A stretch of 64,000 nt of DNA. Origin: Dermanyssus gallinae (taxonomy: Eukaryota; Arthropoda; Arachnida; Mesostigmata; Dermanyssidae). Positions 34,095 through 47,045 of this stretch are shown in pieces. Location: NCBI GenBank assembly GCA_003439945.1, contig QVRM01002224.1:1-64000 (forward strand), in the 5' to 3' direction. Numbering within the stretch: the first letter of the stretch is position 1; each line of letters begins with the position of its first letter. The notes beneath the pieces were generated by a model. The model ran no database searches and had not been told where the DNA came from. It saw only the letters and a list, made by a program, of their open reading frames with translations. The translations under genes and the position numbers were made by a program.

Positions 34095-34742
34095 ATAATG
34101 TTAGCGCCCAGTTTGACATACACGCGCTGGGACGCCAGAGGTCAACGCGCCGAAAACGCAACAATAAAACTTCAGCATGCCGCCTATCGTGCATCTGCCG
34201 TCAGAGAAATCGTAATGACGGTGACGCCACCATAATCCTGCACAATTTCATCTTTCCATCTCATTCCGTGTTCGGCGTAAGGCAAATGGCGTCTCCTCCC
34301 ACCGACCTCGCGTCACCTCGCGCCCTGTCGCGGCTGCATTCTGTTGATCACGCCGACGCTTCCGACTTGTGAGGTCCAGGCTGAAGCCGTTTGTGAGGAC
34401 AGCAGCTACTCACGCAAGCAGAAATTAGTCGTCGATGTCGTAGTAGTAGTGCTTTAATTACGCGGCCCGCGCCTATGAAACAAAACTACCGCCCTGCCCA
34501 CTTTAATTACCGCTTATGGCTAACGTTAAGTTGGTTCGCGCGGCTGGCTGGCTAGCTGCAATCATGCTTATTCACCACCTGTGTTCTCTTTAGGTGCAAT
34601 AGATTAGTAGCGCGTTGTAATTCCATCTAGGCAGCTGGTTCTCTTACTCCAAATACTCTGTGTGTCTGTTTTTGTTGTGTTTCTCTGAAACCCATTCAAT
34701 GTTTGGGCCGTGTGTCTAAGCCTAGCTGTTAATGTATGTATG

Positions 34743-34777
<35 letters not shown>

Positions 34778-35920
34778 TATATGCTTATGTATATCGCAAT
34801 GCGCAGATATACGCAGTGCGTGTACTAAGTTTTATGAACGGCACGACAAAAACAAATATTCTACTCATTTACACATTTTACATAATGATATTTTGATAAC
34901 CAAATGTATATAATTTGCTAGACATTTATTGTTTACTCGTAATCATACGTAATCACTCTGTTTACTTGCTAAAGTTGTCTACAGGTGTTCGGTCGGGTGA
35001 ACAAGAGAAAATGGTTCAAAACTGTCAGGCTTTTTCTAAATTTCCACCAAAAGCCTCGAAAACAGCCAAACACCTCGCTTGAATCCATTGTTCATTTGCA
35101 TACGGCATAAACACTATCAAACTGACGTTAATATGACGCGATCTGCACTGTCGGTCGAGACAGATTGTTAGTTGTCATCTTTATCTTTGGCTGATAGGTG
35201 AGGTTCCCATTAGTCACAAAAGCCAGTCACTCTTAAAACGTAGTGAGGAACGCTGCGCATGCATCCACGACTCCCACTAAATAAAGAAGGATTCGGTCTA
35301 TAATAAGGCTTAACTCTAGCCTATGTGGAGCCACTTTTACTTTAAAGGGCCACCAGACAGCGTTAACATTGACCAGTCTGAGGTACCTTGTCGATTACGG
35401 TTATGCAATTTCGAGCCTGAGAGAAAGGAACCCGGGGTTTAGTGGGTTTGTGAGTCCCAGACTAGTCACTGCCAGTGTGCATATATGTGCCTCATGCAGT
35501 CCTCGAAGCACGCAATATCAGAAAAAAAACACTGTTTGGTGAGCAGGTCTTTGCAGTGATTCGAAATGACCGTTGTAGCATCCGCATTTTCGGCGGAAAC
35601 CGGTGACCTTTGTTCCTTTTAAGACACCAACTTACTTCGATGTCGTACTGTGTGTTCCGTAACATCGCTCCGTTCTCCCTCTTTATTCTTCTGCTTGCGC
35701 GTCCCCCCTCTTAATCCCCGTCTCTTTGTGCCTGTCTAATTGTTTTGAGCAATTAGCTTGTTTAATGTTGTCGCAACGACTAACGAACGAACAGCGGATA
35801 TTGTGCAGACCTATATAAATTGGTGATAGGCTGGCCATGTACTCCGTGGACGACAAGGCCCGAGATTAAACCATGTGGAGGCAAATGCTGTTCCACCTTT
35901 ATTCTGGTCAAGACGGCAGA

Positions 35921-35951
<31 letters not shown>
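34095..35951. other. Gene-free stretch with two (TA)n tracts
   Basis: (TA)n at 34743-34783 and 35923-35951. The second directly precedes a mariner relic. No coding motif was recognised. Confidence 0.5.
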
Positions 35952-35955
<4 letters not shown>

Positions 35956-36009
35956 GAGAGCGAATCGCAAAGCTCTGAAACAGATTTATTACGTTAAAGT
36001 TTTTAGCGA

Positions 36010-36560
36010 AAAAAAAAACAAAGGGTTTTGACCCTTCAAAATAGCACCCGCCTGCTCGATGCCGTAAGTATACACCTATGACTCGTCGCTTGTATTCACT
36101 CTCTGAAACAATTTGGCGTCTTCTGCTACCGCATGAGCGTTCAATTCGGACATTTCTCGAAGGGCGTTAATTTGCTGAAAATTCAACATTTTTGGAACGA
36201 ACTTCGCTACCAGTCGATCAAGACGTTACAACTGATATATAAGATATCTCAAATTCCTCCTCAGCTATCTCCCTGATAGTAATTCGGCGACTGTTGAGCA
36301 CGGTATCACGACTTTTTGCAAAGTTTCCTTGTGTTATTTACGTCAAAGGCCTCCCCAAACAGGGGTTATTTTCGTTTACCTTACGACCGTCGCAAAATCA
36401 ACGGTACCAAGTATACACAGTGTCTGAGGACTCTGCTAAGTCACCATAAGCAGGACATCTCTACCACTTTAGAACATATGAATTGTTTTTAACAGAGAAC
36501 GTGATGCAGATTCGTGGCTTCTCATTTTCGGCTTTTTAAAAATCGCCGAGCCTTGCTTTC
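36010..36560 (-). pseudogene. Mariner transposase relic, family C, minus strand
   Basis: Minus-strand pieces: NSRRITIREIAEEE (second HTH), VAKFVPKMLNFQQINALREM, and KLFQRVNTSDES-stop-VYTYGIEQAG. These align in order with family C at 37191-38511 (NRRITVREVAED, AAKFVPKLLNCDQ, LQRVITGDESWVYGYDVETKAQ). The catalytic TGDE is TSDE and Trp is a stop. The C-terminal half is missing. It begins about 60 bp from a (TA)n tract. Confidence 0.7.
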
Positions 36561-37178
36561 TTCACTTCGTCGAACCTTTACTTCTTAACTTAAACAATAA
36601 ACGCAGCCACCAATTGGCAAAATGTCGCCTGTGTGTGATGAATGCTGCTTTTAAGCAAAACAAGCCGATACATATTGGTGGTCCCACGTCGAAAATTCAA
36701 AGTACTAGGTTTTTCCGATCCACCCTCGTTTACATATCTTCAAATTTAGAGCTTTTCTTGCCAAATTTATGGATAATCGTCATCATCGTGTCAACAACAT
36801 GTAAAACGCCATCCCGTTTTATCCGTGATGCCACCTTCAATAGTTACGGGGCCTGTGGATATCATATTCAGATGTTGCAAAGACATTATTCAGACTGAAG
36901 GTGAAACCAATCTCTCGAGATATCTCCGGCTATTTACAAAACCAGGACCATGCCAGATGATACGTGACGGAGAGCAGGGCAAGGAATATACATTTGGCAG
37001 CGGTATTTGCCGCGTACAACTTCCACGCTTTGTATTAGATCGATGATTTCCAGGAGTCCCACAATAGATACATCGTATATGATGTGAGGCGAAGTGCGAT
37101 AGGTACTATGCCGCAGAATGTCCAACCGGGATTTGCTCCGTAGCGGACTTGGCAGGATAGAAGTGTAATTCGTTGTTG
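36561..37178. other. Unassigned stretch
   Basis: Several 60-90 codon frames on both strands, none with a recognisable domain. It separates two family C mariner sequences. Confidence 0.3.
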
Positions 37179-37190
37179 CATATATATATA

Positions 37191-38511
37191 CGAGGTGTGT
37201 TCAATCGTTATCGCGACTTTTGAATTTTCGCGGGTTACGTATATTCGAATTTCGATTTTTTGTGGCGTTATGTTGGTACTCATGTCTCTCACTTATGCCG
37301 ACAAGCTCGGCCATTTTGAATGTTCACTTAATTGTTGACAGCTGCTTTGCTTGCACGTGTTTTGGATCGTCTTCAATTTTTACCTATTCAAAAAATGGAT
37401 CAAAGAACCTGTATCAAATTGTGTGTGAAAAACGAAATTAAGTGCGCGGATGCATTCCGAATGTTGACTGTGGCATACGGAGAAGCTACCTTGGACCGAA
37501 GCAACGTTTATCGGTGGTACAAAATGTTCTCAGAAGGCCGAGAAGATGTGAACGACGAAGAGCGTGCCGGACGCCCGAGCACTTCAACAACAGACGAAAA
37601 AATTAATGAAGTGGAGAAAATGGTATTGGCCAATCGTCGAATCACCGTTAGAGAAGTTGCTGAGGACCTAAACATATCGATTGGCTCGTGCCATTCGATT
37701 TTTATCAATGATTTGGGCATGAGACGGGTCGCCGCGAAATTCGTACCAAAATTGCTCAATTGCGACCAAAAACAGCATCGCATGAACATTGCTAATGAGA
37801 TGTTGGACTCTGTCCGCGACGACCCAAATTTGCTCCAGAGGGTCATAACTGGTGACGAATCGTGGGTTTATGGTTATGACGTGGAAACCAAAGCTCAATC
37901 ATCTCAATGGAAGCTGCCGCACGAACCAAGACCGAAAAAAGCGCGCCAAGTTCGGTCGAATGTGAAAGTTTTGCTGACAGTTTTCTTCGATTGCAGGGGC
38001 GTGGTGCATCATGAGTTCTTGCCACAGGGTAGAACGGTCAATAAGGAATATTACCTGCAAGTTATGCGCAATTTGCGCAAAGCAATCCGCCAGAAACGCC
38101 CGGATTTGTGGAAGAACAAAAATTGGCTTTTGCACCACGATAACGCCCCTGCTCACACATCGTTGCTTGTGCGCGAGTTTTTGGCCAAAAACAACACACT
38201 AATGATGCCGTAGCCACCGTATTCCCCAGATCTGGCCCCCTGTGACTTTTTCTTGTTCCCTAAACTGAAGAGGCCCATGAAAGGACGACGTTACGCTACG
38301 CTTGACGAGATAAAGACGGCATCGAAGGAGGAGCTGAACAAGATTTAAAAAAATGGTTTTTTGAAGTGCTTCGAAGATTGGAAAAAACCGTTGGCACAAG
38401 TGTATAATATCTCATGGGGATTACTTTGAAGGGGACAAAATAGATATTCATGAATAAATGAATAATTTTTGAAAAAACACAAAAGTCGCGATACGTTTTG
38501 AACACACTATG
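37191..38511 (+). mobile_element. Mariner element, family C (1321 bp)
   Basis: The left end CGAGGTGTGTTCAATCGTTA and the right end (reverse complement CATAGTGTGTTCAAAACGTA) share GTGTGTTCAA and then TATCGCGACTTTT, giving imperfect terminal repeats of about 31 bp. TA flanks both sides, within (TA)n at 37179-37190 and 38512-38534. Coding is on the plus strand. Confidence 0.94.
37395..38457 (+). pseudogene. Mariner transposase, family C, nearly intact (two nonsense, one frameshift)
   Basis: ATG at 37395. The N-terminal HTH includes MLTVAYGEATLDRSNVYRWY, the linker is AGRPSTST, and the second HTH is ANRRITVREVAEDLNISIGS. Catalytic residues by count from this ATG are Asp154 (VITGDESW), Asp249 (LHHDNAPAH) and Asp284 (LAPCDFF). 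The second and third match the numbering of Mos1 (156/249/284), and D34D spacing holds. A TAG at 38211-38213 interrupts before the third Asp, at a position where CAG (Gln) is usual. A TAA follows at about 38346. A one-base insertion near 38387 shifts the last 25 codons, which end at TAA 38455-38457. This is the youngest-looking mariner here, yet not functional as read. Confidence 0.92.
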
Positions 38512-38534
38512 TATATATATATATATATATATAT

Positions 38535-38949
38535 AGCCGAACCGTTAATAGAGAATAACTTATCATCATCACCACCCTAATTATTTCACTCATATCGAGT
38601 ATGCATAAAACATTGATACTTTTACTAGCTTGTCTGTTCTACATGTGCTCCCTGCACTGAGCGGGAGGCTGGTAGTTGTAGGTAACGAGACCATCAAACT
38701 AAATGCCATTTGACAAACTTCATAGTGGAACCCAAACGGAATGCCCCGCCATCAGTCCTGCCTCAGCCCATATCTGGACGCCATAGACGAGGAGAATAAA
38801 TGCGTCCGAAGAAGGAGGAGAAGGAGACCAGGAATTCCAGAAGGCTATATGGATCTTTACTTCTTTTTCGGGCTGACCTTCAGCCAACATTGAACGTCCA
38901 CGGACGATTTGCTTTTGCGTTGCTTTCCAAGACGCCCCCCACAGATAAT
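38535..38949. other. Spacer, mostly body of the S1 SINE (minus)
   Basis: From about 38745 the sequence may be the non-tRNA body of the SINE whose head is at 38950-39045. The portion left of that shows nothing. Confidence 0.4.
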
Positions 38950-39045
38950 ACAACGTGTGTGCAGCGGCGGGGATCGAACCCGTGCACCTATGTGTGGATC
39001 TTCCGGTTGCAAGGCGCACGCACACCATGCCACCACGCCACCGGA
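38950..39045 (-). mobile_element. tRNA-derived SINE head, family S1, minus strand
   Basis: On the minus strand, A box TGGCGTGGTGGC (39040-39029) and B box CGGGTTCGATCCCC (about 38982-38969), separated by CTTGCAACCGGAAG and ACACATAGGTGCACG. These match CTCGCGACCGGAAG and ACACATAGGTGCGCG of the copy at 14352. The body extends toward lower coordinates. A plus-strand B-box-like GGATTCGAATCCCACC at 39073-39088 lies just outside. Confidence 0.7.
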
Positions 39046-39109
39046 CCACTCGACCAGACCATATGGAATCAGTGGTGGATTCGAATCCCACCCGAGATTG
39101 TAAGTGCTA

Positions 39110-42100
39110 TCGTTGTCAGCTTTCGTGATTTTTCGTCTCTATCCGAGGACTGTGCAACGCTTGAACAACTACGCCAAGCCTATGAGATGACTGATAACAA
39201 CTACATGTCGCACTTACTCGCATACATACATCTGTCCAGCCACTGTCAACCGAATAAAACAAACGAAATACCGTCTCAAATAAAAGATAAAAAAAGAACG
39301 AATCACATCCATTGACGTAGTTGTTTCCTCTACAATAGATTAAGAGTAAGTACGAACGGTGAGTTTCATCAGCCTGCCTTTAGTCTACAACAAAGCGACA
39401 AAAGCTACGTGACTATTATACGATATGAAGGGGAATCGAATTTACTTGTTACTGTTGCTCTTGTTCTTGTTGTTGCTGGCGTTGTTGTTGTTGCTGTTGT
39501 TACTGCTGGTGCTATTGTTGTTGTTGTTGTTGTTGTTGTTAGTGTTGTTGTTGCTGAGACTATAGCTGTTGCAGCAGCAGCTTCAGCAGCCGCAGTTGGC
39601 CGCGTCGAAATGAAACGAAATGCATCGCTTCCGAGTGCTGGTCGCGGTCGAGTGAAAGACCGAGCGCGCAAGCCAGAGAGAGAGAAATGTGCTGTCCTGC
39701 TTCAAACAACAGCCAGAGCGTGGCGTGGGCGGCCGGAAAAGCATCGCCGGAACACGCTGCCGGGCTGCCGGGCTGCTGTTGCTGCTGTTCTCAAAGGAAG
39801 TCGATGTCCTTTTCTTCGTGTCGTGGGGCATGTGTCGAAATTGACGGCGGACGGCCTCTTGAGCTGAAGCGTCGCACTATAAAGCTTGTCTCGCCGGCCG
39901 AGCTTGTGTGAAACGAACGCCTTTGACGGGGACGCAAACAAACAGGTTTGCGTGCACCGCCTCACACACAGTGCGGCGATAACGGGGTTGACTTGCAAAC
40001 AAGATTAAACAAGTTACACACTGTGGTGTGCATTAGGTGCCGGGACGTGTCGGCATCCCATCCGCCCAGCCCTCTCTTGTCGCCTACATTAGCGGGTTCG
40101 ATAGTAGTAGTAGAAGTATTAGTAATATTAATAATAATAATAATAATAATAATATAGTTAAGATCTAAAACAGTTATACACCTATAATTATATAGGTAGT
40201 ACTGGCAGAGCTATTGATTACTTTCATTTCAAATAGTACGAATATCAGCATCAAATGCACCGTTTAATTTGCAGGTTAGATTTTAGTTAGGTAGTATGGA
40301 AAGCTAACACGTTCACTTACACAGGATTGTAATATAAATTGATGAATAAACAAACTGATGGAAATCATACACTGTGAGTGATGATACACTGTTGAATGCT
40401 CGTCGATGATGTTTTCACAGAAAAATTATGTACGTTTTAAATAATCGAAATCAAGTTTGCAAAGCAAATTCTGTAATCATATTTAGCCCCTTGGAATCAG
40501 CACCAACCTTGTGTCTTAAATTATATTAAACTGAATTATTTGGTTAATCCAACCGAAGGCCAATAGTACCTGCTTTTATTTGTTTAACAACCATGATATA
40601 ACACCTTGTAAAACTCTAATTAAACGATTTGCTAACGACACGAATGAATGGCGCAGTTCGTCGACTATTATTAAGCGTCTACAAGTAGTTTGTATGGAGG
40701 TTTGTGTTGTTGAAACATCCATATTATGTTTTATACAATCTTATTGTACATTTTTACTTAAATCTGTAAATCGTGCAACATTGCCTTGGATAAGTAAGCG
40801 ACATGCCGGTATCGAACAACAATAATTGTCGGTAATCTCCTTTAGCCTGCCCCGTCGTATTATCTACGTTATGTGCCGTATAGGTGCAGAAATCATAAGT
40901 TGCAACCGTTAACATAAACAAACTTTTAAACATGAGCAAATAATAAAGGACAAATACTGAACCCGTTTTTCTAAGGCGCAATCTTTAAATGGGTAATGTT
41001 CCTAGGTCTCTACCCACACGTGCATAGTTGATCTAGAGTATAGATAGCGTAGTGACTAGCCAATAAAGGGGGAGGGTTTATGCGCATCCGTATGAACTAC
41101 ACATATCCACGCTAAGATAGTGGGCCAAAGTCTCTTAGGGCATGCATAAAATTGACGACAACATACTGGCAACATAGCAGCTTAGTAACGACAAGCGATT
41201 TGTGCAGACTGATTTAGAGACTGTTTTACGTTTGCTTCGTAGTAGGCATCTAAAGACTAGTGTTGACTAAAACTAGTAAGTGTCAGAAGCCTGCATAACA
41301 TGGCAGGTAGATGCTAGGATCGGCTGCGACTTGGGTCGCAGAGTCGTCGACTAACTCGGAATGAAGACTGCCATGTTTGAGGCCGACCATTTTTGGGCTT
41401 CGAAGATTGCATGGGATTATTCGCACGACAGAGCATAACGCCATCGGCGGCTTATTGCAGCTTATCATAGCTGATATAGGTCCTTCACGTAACAGCAGAA
41501 CCTTAGGATCATCATTATCTACACCTTTTCTGCCTTACATACACTATCTGACTACAATCGTTAACGGGACAGAAGAGCACACAGAAAATATGACAGAAAA
41601 AATGGCCCCCTTAAAGCTCTGCACACGTAGTTTAGTCACATTCAATTTTTTATTTGTTGACATTTAGCGTACCCCATCTCACCCCCAATAGGTGCGCCTC
41701 CTTCCATCTCTTATATATAGATATATATGTATATATATATATATATATATATAAGCGTCACCGCAATTCCTGTATCTACACTCGCGCGTTTAGCTATCGC
41801 CGCTGTTATTGTAAACATTGCCAACATTCCCAGACCTGCAAATGCCGCCGCCACCACCATCATCATCATGGATTGCACCACAACCACCTCCACAGCCGAA
41901 CTAGCGCCACTACTTGTCTCTCTGTCTCCTTATATAGAAACGCTGGATAGCAGTAGCGCTTCCTGGTCACTCTGGCAGGGAGGGCAACTTGACATGTAGC
42001 AGAGCTGTTCGAGTTCACTTCCCGTTTCCACTTACTTGCGGCATCACACAAACCTCTGGCTACTACTCCCCTTTCCTACCCCAGGCTGCTCGCTTGCTCG

Positions 42101-42380
42101 CTCGTCCCCATTTCGTTCAGTCGGTTTGGTTGGTTCGTCGGTGCGGTCGGCATTTTCCGCTCTCCATATTTTCCGCGCGCTTCCGAGCGTAAACAAGACA
42201 GATTGGGCCGGTGCGACAGGATGACGAAGGCGGCTACGATGGGGTTATGATGGTGATGTTGATGGGGATGAGGTGGTCTCACTATCGGGCTACATCAAAA
42301 AAGGTCGAACCGAGGGAACCGTACCCACGCGGCGCGCAGCCATGCGCCTGATTCGCTTCCAACGATTATCACCTCTTTTT
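39110..42380. other. Gene-free stretch with TTG tract and (TA)n
   Basis: A TTG/CTG-rich tract at 39450-39600, an AAT run at 40120-40155 and (TA)n at 41714-41752. A frame at 40630-40690 gives RFANDTNEWRSSSTI, faintly like an RT motif C region, too weak to call. Confidence 0.45.
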
Positions 42381-42385
42381 TTTGT

Positions 42386-42660
42386 TTGACTCTTCCTCGT
42401 CCTTCTGACAGCATTGAGCCGGTGGACGCAGCCTTACTCCTATCTATTCCCCTGTCCTCGACAGCAGAGGCCAAACACGAGACTGAAAACAAAACGAAGA
42501 GGAACACGAAGAATCTAAATCGGCTCATCGTCAGAACCATTCTATGCTGCCCAAGCAGCGCAACTCCAAGTGCAAGGAGAAGGTGTACAAGCGAAAAGTG
42601 TCGCGGTCCTCCAGAGTCAAGCACGCTTTGCGCAGTTTTGACATTCAGACCTACGGGTAG
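42386..42660. other. Overlapping open frames on both strands, possible exon
   Basis: The minus frame ending near 42295 starts a signal-peptide-like segment (SRFRFFVFLFVLFSVSCLAS) at about 42535. On the plus strand another frame at 42500-42660 reads EEEHEESKSAHRQNHS, LPKQRNSKCKEKVYKRK and HALRSFDIQTYG, then TAG. At most one can be real, and the hydrophobic and basic readings are complements of each other. No family was recognised. Confidence 0.25.
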
Positions 42661-42724
42661 CGTCTCACGTAAGTGGGTTTTTTAGCGGTTTTCTTTCGTT
42701 CGTTGAGAAAAGAGACAGGAGAGA

Positions 42725-42772
42725 CCCCCCTCCCATTGAATCCCCTCCCATTGAACCCCCCTCCCATTGAAT
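42725..42772. repeat. Three-copy CCCTCCCATTGAA tandem repeat
   Basis: Units of 14-17 bp differing in C-run length: CCTCCCATTGAAT occurs three times. A (GA)n then G12 lies at 42940-42974. Confidence 0.9.
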
Positions 42773-42779
42773 TGTCGGT

Positions 42780-42938
42780 GGCTTCGGTATCATTTGCTGT
42801 GTCCGCTAGATCGGCAACTCCGCACCTCTCTTTTCCCTCCCTCGCACACAAAGCCCAGCGGCATTTGTTGCTATCGCCGCTACGTCGTTTTTGCTGCCAG
42901 GGGTATAACTACCTGTCGTACAAGCACCTCCCTATCCC

Positions 42939-42973
<35 letters not shown>

Positions 42974-45900
42974 GCGAGAGAAAGACACGAAGGGAGGAGA
43001 AAGTGAGTGCGAAAGTGAAGATAGAGAAGTAAAGGTAGGAAGGAAAATGTACGCTTGTTGGACATTTTGATATGCGTGAATTGGGTGCATCCACGACAAC
43101 GCAATAGCAGGATGTGCGGCAGCGGTTTTCTTTTTCCACAGAGATGCCATCGGCGATCATAACTCACACTGTTGGCTGTCGCGAATACGCCCGCCATCGC
43201 CTTTGTTTAAGCTTCGAGCCATTCGACCGTGGTCGGTTCGTACCTCCCTCATAGCCGCATATATGTATACAGGCAGGTTGCTGCAGCTGGCTGTTCTCGA
43301 AAGGTTCCCCAACGCCTTTCGGAAAAACGGACCACACCAAGACGCCGTATGTCGGCAGACTCAGCGTCGTGTTGCAACAACAACAAACGCATAATAACAA
43401 TAGTAGACAATTAGCAGAGAAAACAAACTACAAATGCTAGTTGTGCGGCTTATCGACGGCGCGTATCGACGTGAGCTGCAACGGCTTCCTCTACTCGACG
43501 AGGACGCAGTTGTGAACTGTGGATTGAATAGTAAGTACTGAGCACTGCGTAGTACTATTAATAATACGTGATACGTCTGATAACATCTGTTGTCGCAGTA
43601 TCCGCAGTATCTATTAGCAGAACGGTAGATACTATGATTTAACCCCGCCCGAGCAAACAACAATATCAACAACAACAATATTAACACCAACAACAACAAC
43701 AACAACAACAGCAGCAAAGAACGTGAAACACCGCTTCCCTGGCATCCATCTCGGCATACAGCTATCACTGTGAAATCGAGAGAGGTTCTGTCTATGGGTG
43801 ACTAGGCTAGATTTAGTCGAAGGTCGAAGTCGGGGGGTGAGGAACCTCGTCACGCCACCGCCGACGCTGTTGATGACCGATGATCGGCCAGGTCGGTATG
43901 AATTCATGAACATGGGATAGATAATGCATGCCTTCGGGCGTTCCTGTTGTCGTGTATTGATTGCTGAGGGGGGCGGGCGGCAAAACGCACACGGGAGTGT
44001 AAAGAGCCGGCGACGACAATGCTCCCGACATACGCCTCACGTTCGTGCAATCAACTTAGTCGCTCAACGGCTTGACCGTGCCCGGCCAATCTGACTTCTT
44101 GTCTAGAATACGCTTAGAGAAAGCGTTGTCTATATATATATATATATATATATACGACTACTGAACGAAACATGCTTCGGTTACGCGGAATTTGTGTGCA
44201 CGTTTAAGTAGAACTAGTTTGGAAAATTCATTTATAGCGCCTAAGAGAACCTTTCTTAATATCGTAGAGTAAAGCGATTGCTCTATTATAAAAATATAGG
44301 GTAAATTGTGTGACTAAGTCTTATCCTGGGCGAATTTGCTTTGAGTCGACAACTACCATGAACATCTTGGAGATCAGAGGGCAAACCTTTCGCTATGCTT
44401 ATATGTATACTGCTTATATCATTCATCATTGTATTTATATATAACTTCATAACATCATTATTTTATAAATCAGTTTAAAATGTTTAGAAAAAACTTTGCA
44501 AAGAGTACTAGACGCCTAAACTCGTGCCTTCCAAGGTGAAGCAAAATGATATATGGGCAAAATGACGCATCTCAATTCATGGTTATTAGATCAGCATAGT
44601 CGTATATACACGTTATTAGGCCCTATTATAGGTTGGTAGCACAGTGTCAAAGAGGCCTTGCCTTGCGTTTGGCTGAGCTTCACGAGGTTGGTTGAGGTCA
44701 GCCTCTTCTAGATATATTGCTCGTGCGTACGGCATGTTCACGTCACAGCAAGTTTGTCAACATAACTTCCACTGTCCGCCGACAATTACGCCGACGACTA
44801 TTACGGCGCCTGTTATCACTACGGCTAAGCCGAAACGCGATAAGTACAATGGGATTGTTTGAGCTCTTATACACTCATTTAGGAACCATTATAAATTGGC
44901 TATAACCATAACAACAACAACGACAACAACAACAACAACAACAACAAAAACAACAAAAACCGCAACAAGCACAACAACAATTACACCACGCCGGGCCGGG
45001 ACGTAGTCATTAGACACCGGTACGCGACACAAGACGGGTATCGAGTCTGCCCTGTTGAAAACCTGTTGCTGTTGGTACATCATCTGCCGGTCGTGATATT
45101 CCAAAAACGGAGCGAACTAGTCACGGATACGGTGACCGACTCACCGACCAAGCGACAGACCGACACATAAACCTTACTTACTACGTACAGCTGAAGTTGT
45201 CGTTAGCCAACGGAAGAACGGCCCTCATGGCCGGATACACCGGTACCGGTGACGGTGAAGGTCAAACAGGTATCCGCCCTTACACACACGACCCGGTCGT
45301 GGTATAATAACAATAATATTCATCATCATCATCTCGCCCAGCAATAGATTTTAGCATATAGCGACTGATAAGCATCGTTTATTCATTCAGACTTCAGATA
45401 TGGCGATCATTGACTTGCAGCGATTCATCGGACATTGTCGTTGTCGCACGGGGAATCGGCATTGATAGCGGCAACCGGCAATAGTCGCTGCAATAGTCCG
45501 GATTGCGCCGTATGTAAAGCATTTCCGGCAACGAGGCTAACTGGCGTCCATCCAGTCCAACATATGATCGCCAGATACACCAGTTTAACAACTGGTGTCA
45601 ATAGTTAAACTTGTGGCAGCGACTGCAGCATGACTCGAATTTTAGAAGTCCTGCATCAGAAGGGAAATGCTTATATGCCCTGTTGGCGTACGTACGACAG
45701 GCGATGACACAGATAACAGCTGTTGAGAAAGAAAGCGACTGATATTACGAGGGAGAGATAGAGATAGATAGATAGATAGATAGAGAGATAGATAGATAGA
45801 GAGATAGAACAATCTAGAAGATGATAATGAGTATCCTGTATGGCCTAATTGTCCTACACGATGCGAGCTAGAATGCATGAAAACCCATCTTTGACGAAGA

Positions 45901-46700
45901 CTCGTTCCTAATTCTAGTCTAACCTCCTCCGTCCCCTATGGGCTTGGAATTGCCGTGAGGCATATCGTCAATAAGGCACCGAGGGCCGGGGGCATGGTGA
46001 ACTATCTGGCCGTTTCCTTTCGCAACAGTCTTTGTGACGCCACGAGGTGGCCTGACTCATACGCGCTTAACTAATGGTCCAGTGGGTTCGTCTAGTGGTT
46101 CAGTAGTTCGCCCATTGTACTCGCACTTGTGTTGTGGTGTGTATGTGTGTGCGCTAAAAGTGGAAGTCGGCGTCTGGCAGCTGACAGCAAAGCGAAGTCA
46201 CTATTGAACACACACTATGAAATCACCTGTCTTAGCTCTGAATCTGCGCTCCGCTTGCACCGAGAATCGTGCACGAGGGATGCATGAGAGAGAGAGAGGC
46301 AGTGATAATGATGATGATGCCGCGTATCAGCACACAGACGCCGTAGCAAAGGCGGCGGCTGGCGGTCAAGCGGGGGGTTGCAGGGGTTGCAGGGGGTTGC
46401 CGTCTGCAGGCGACACATATTGTGTAGCATGGCCGGGCGTGACGTGTTGCAACTTAACAAGAACAACGAACTACGAGTGAGCAGGCCATGCACAGCTCGG
46501 CATGCCGCTGCTAATCGTCAGCGAATGGCTGTATGTGGCAGGACATCTGTCTCTCGTCCTCTCGCAGGAATATCTGGAAACCGTTTCCGGACCTTTCAAA
46601 GTTCCTAACAGCCGCTTAGGGTGCAACGATAGCGACGGGCCATAACGGTGCCCTGCCTCCACCGGACCACTGAAACGATCCGGCAGAACTAAGCACTCTT
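42780..46700. other. Gene-free stretch with scattered repeats
   Basis: CAA tracts at 43660-43715 and 44908-44975, (TA)n at 44131-44153, (CAT)n at 45318-45334 and a GATA microsatellite at 45752-45810. A worn tRNA-like head (TAGCACAGTGTC...) at 44637-44700 resembles the S2 SINE. No exon was recognised. Confidence 0.45.
45752..45810. repeat. (GATA)n microsatellite
   Basis: GATAGATAGATA interrupted by GAGA units. Confidence 0.93.
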
Positions 46701-46764
46701 ATTTTCCGTTTTGATTGTCGATGTTGTGGTTGTTGTTTTTGCGGCTGTTGGTGGTGCCGTTGCT

Positions 46765-46766
46765 GT

Positions 46767-46799
<33 letters not shown>

Positions 46800-46830
46800 G
46801 CTGTGATTATTGTTGTTGTTTTTGGAAGCT
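46765..46830. repeat. (TTG)n tract
   Basis: About ten TTG units followed by TTG-rich variants. Confidence 0.9.
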
Positions 46831-46878
46831 AATATCGCGTAGTACCGTATCACCACGCCAATACGACGCCCTATGTCG

Positions 46879-47045
<167 letters not shown>

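Noticed and set aside
39409..39867. 152-codon frame with a valine/alanine stretch
   Set aside because: The first half is the TTG/CAG repeat; the second half has no recognised homology.
46076..46140. tRNA-like GGTTCGTCTAGTGGTTCAG
   Set aside because: Resembles an A box only; no B box at the right distance and no foldable stems.
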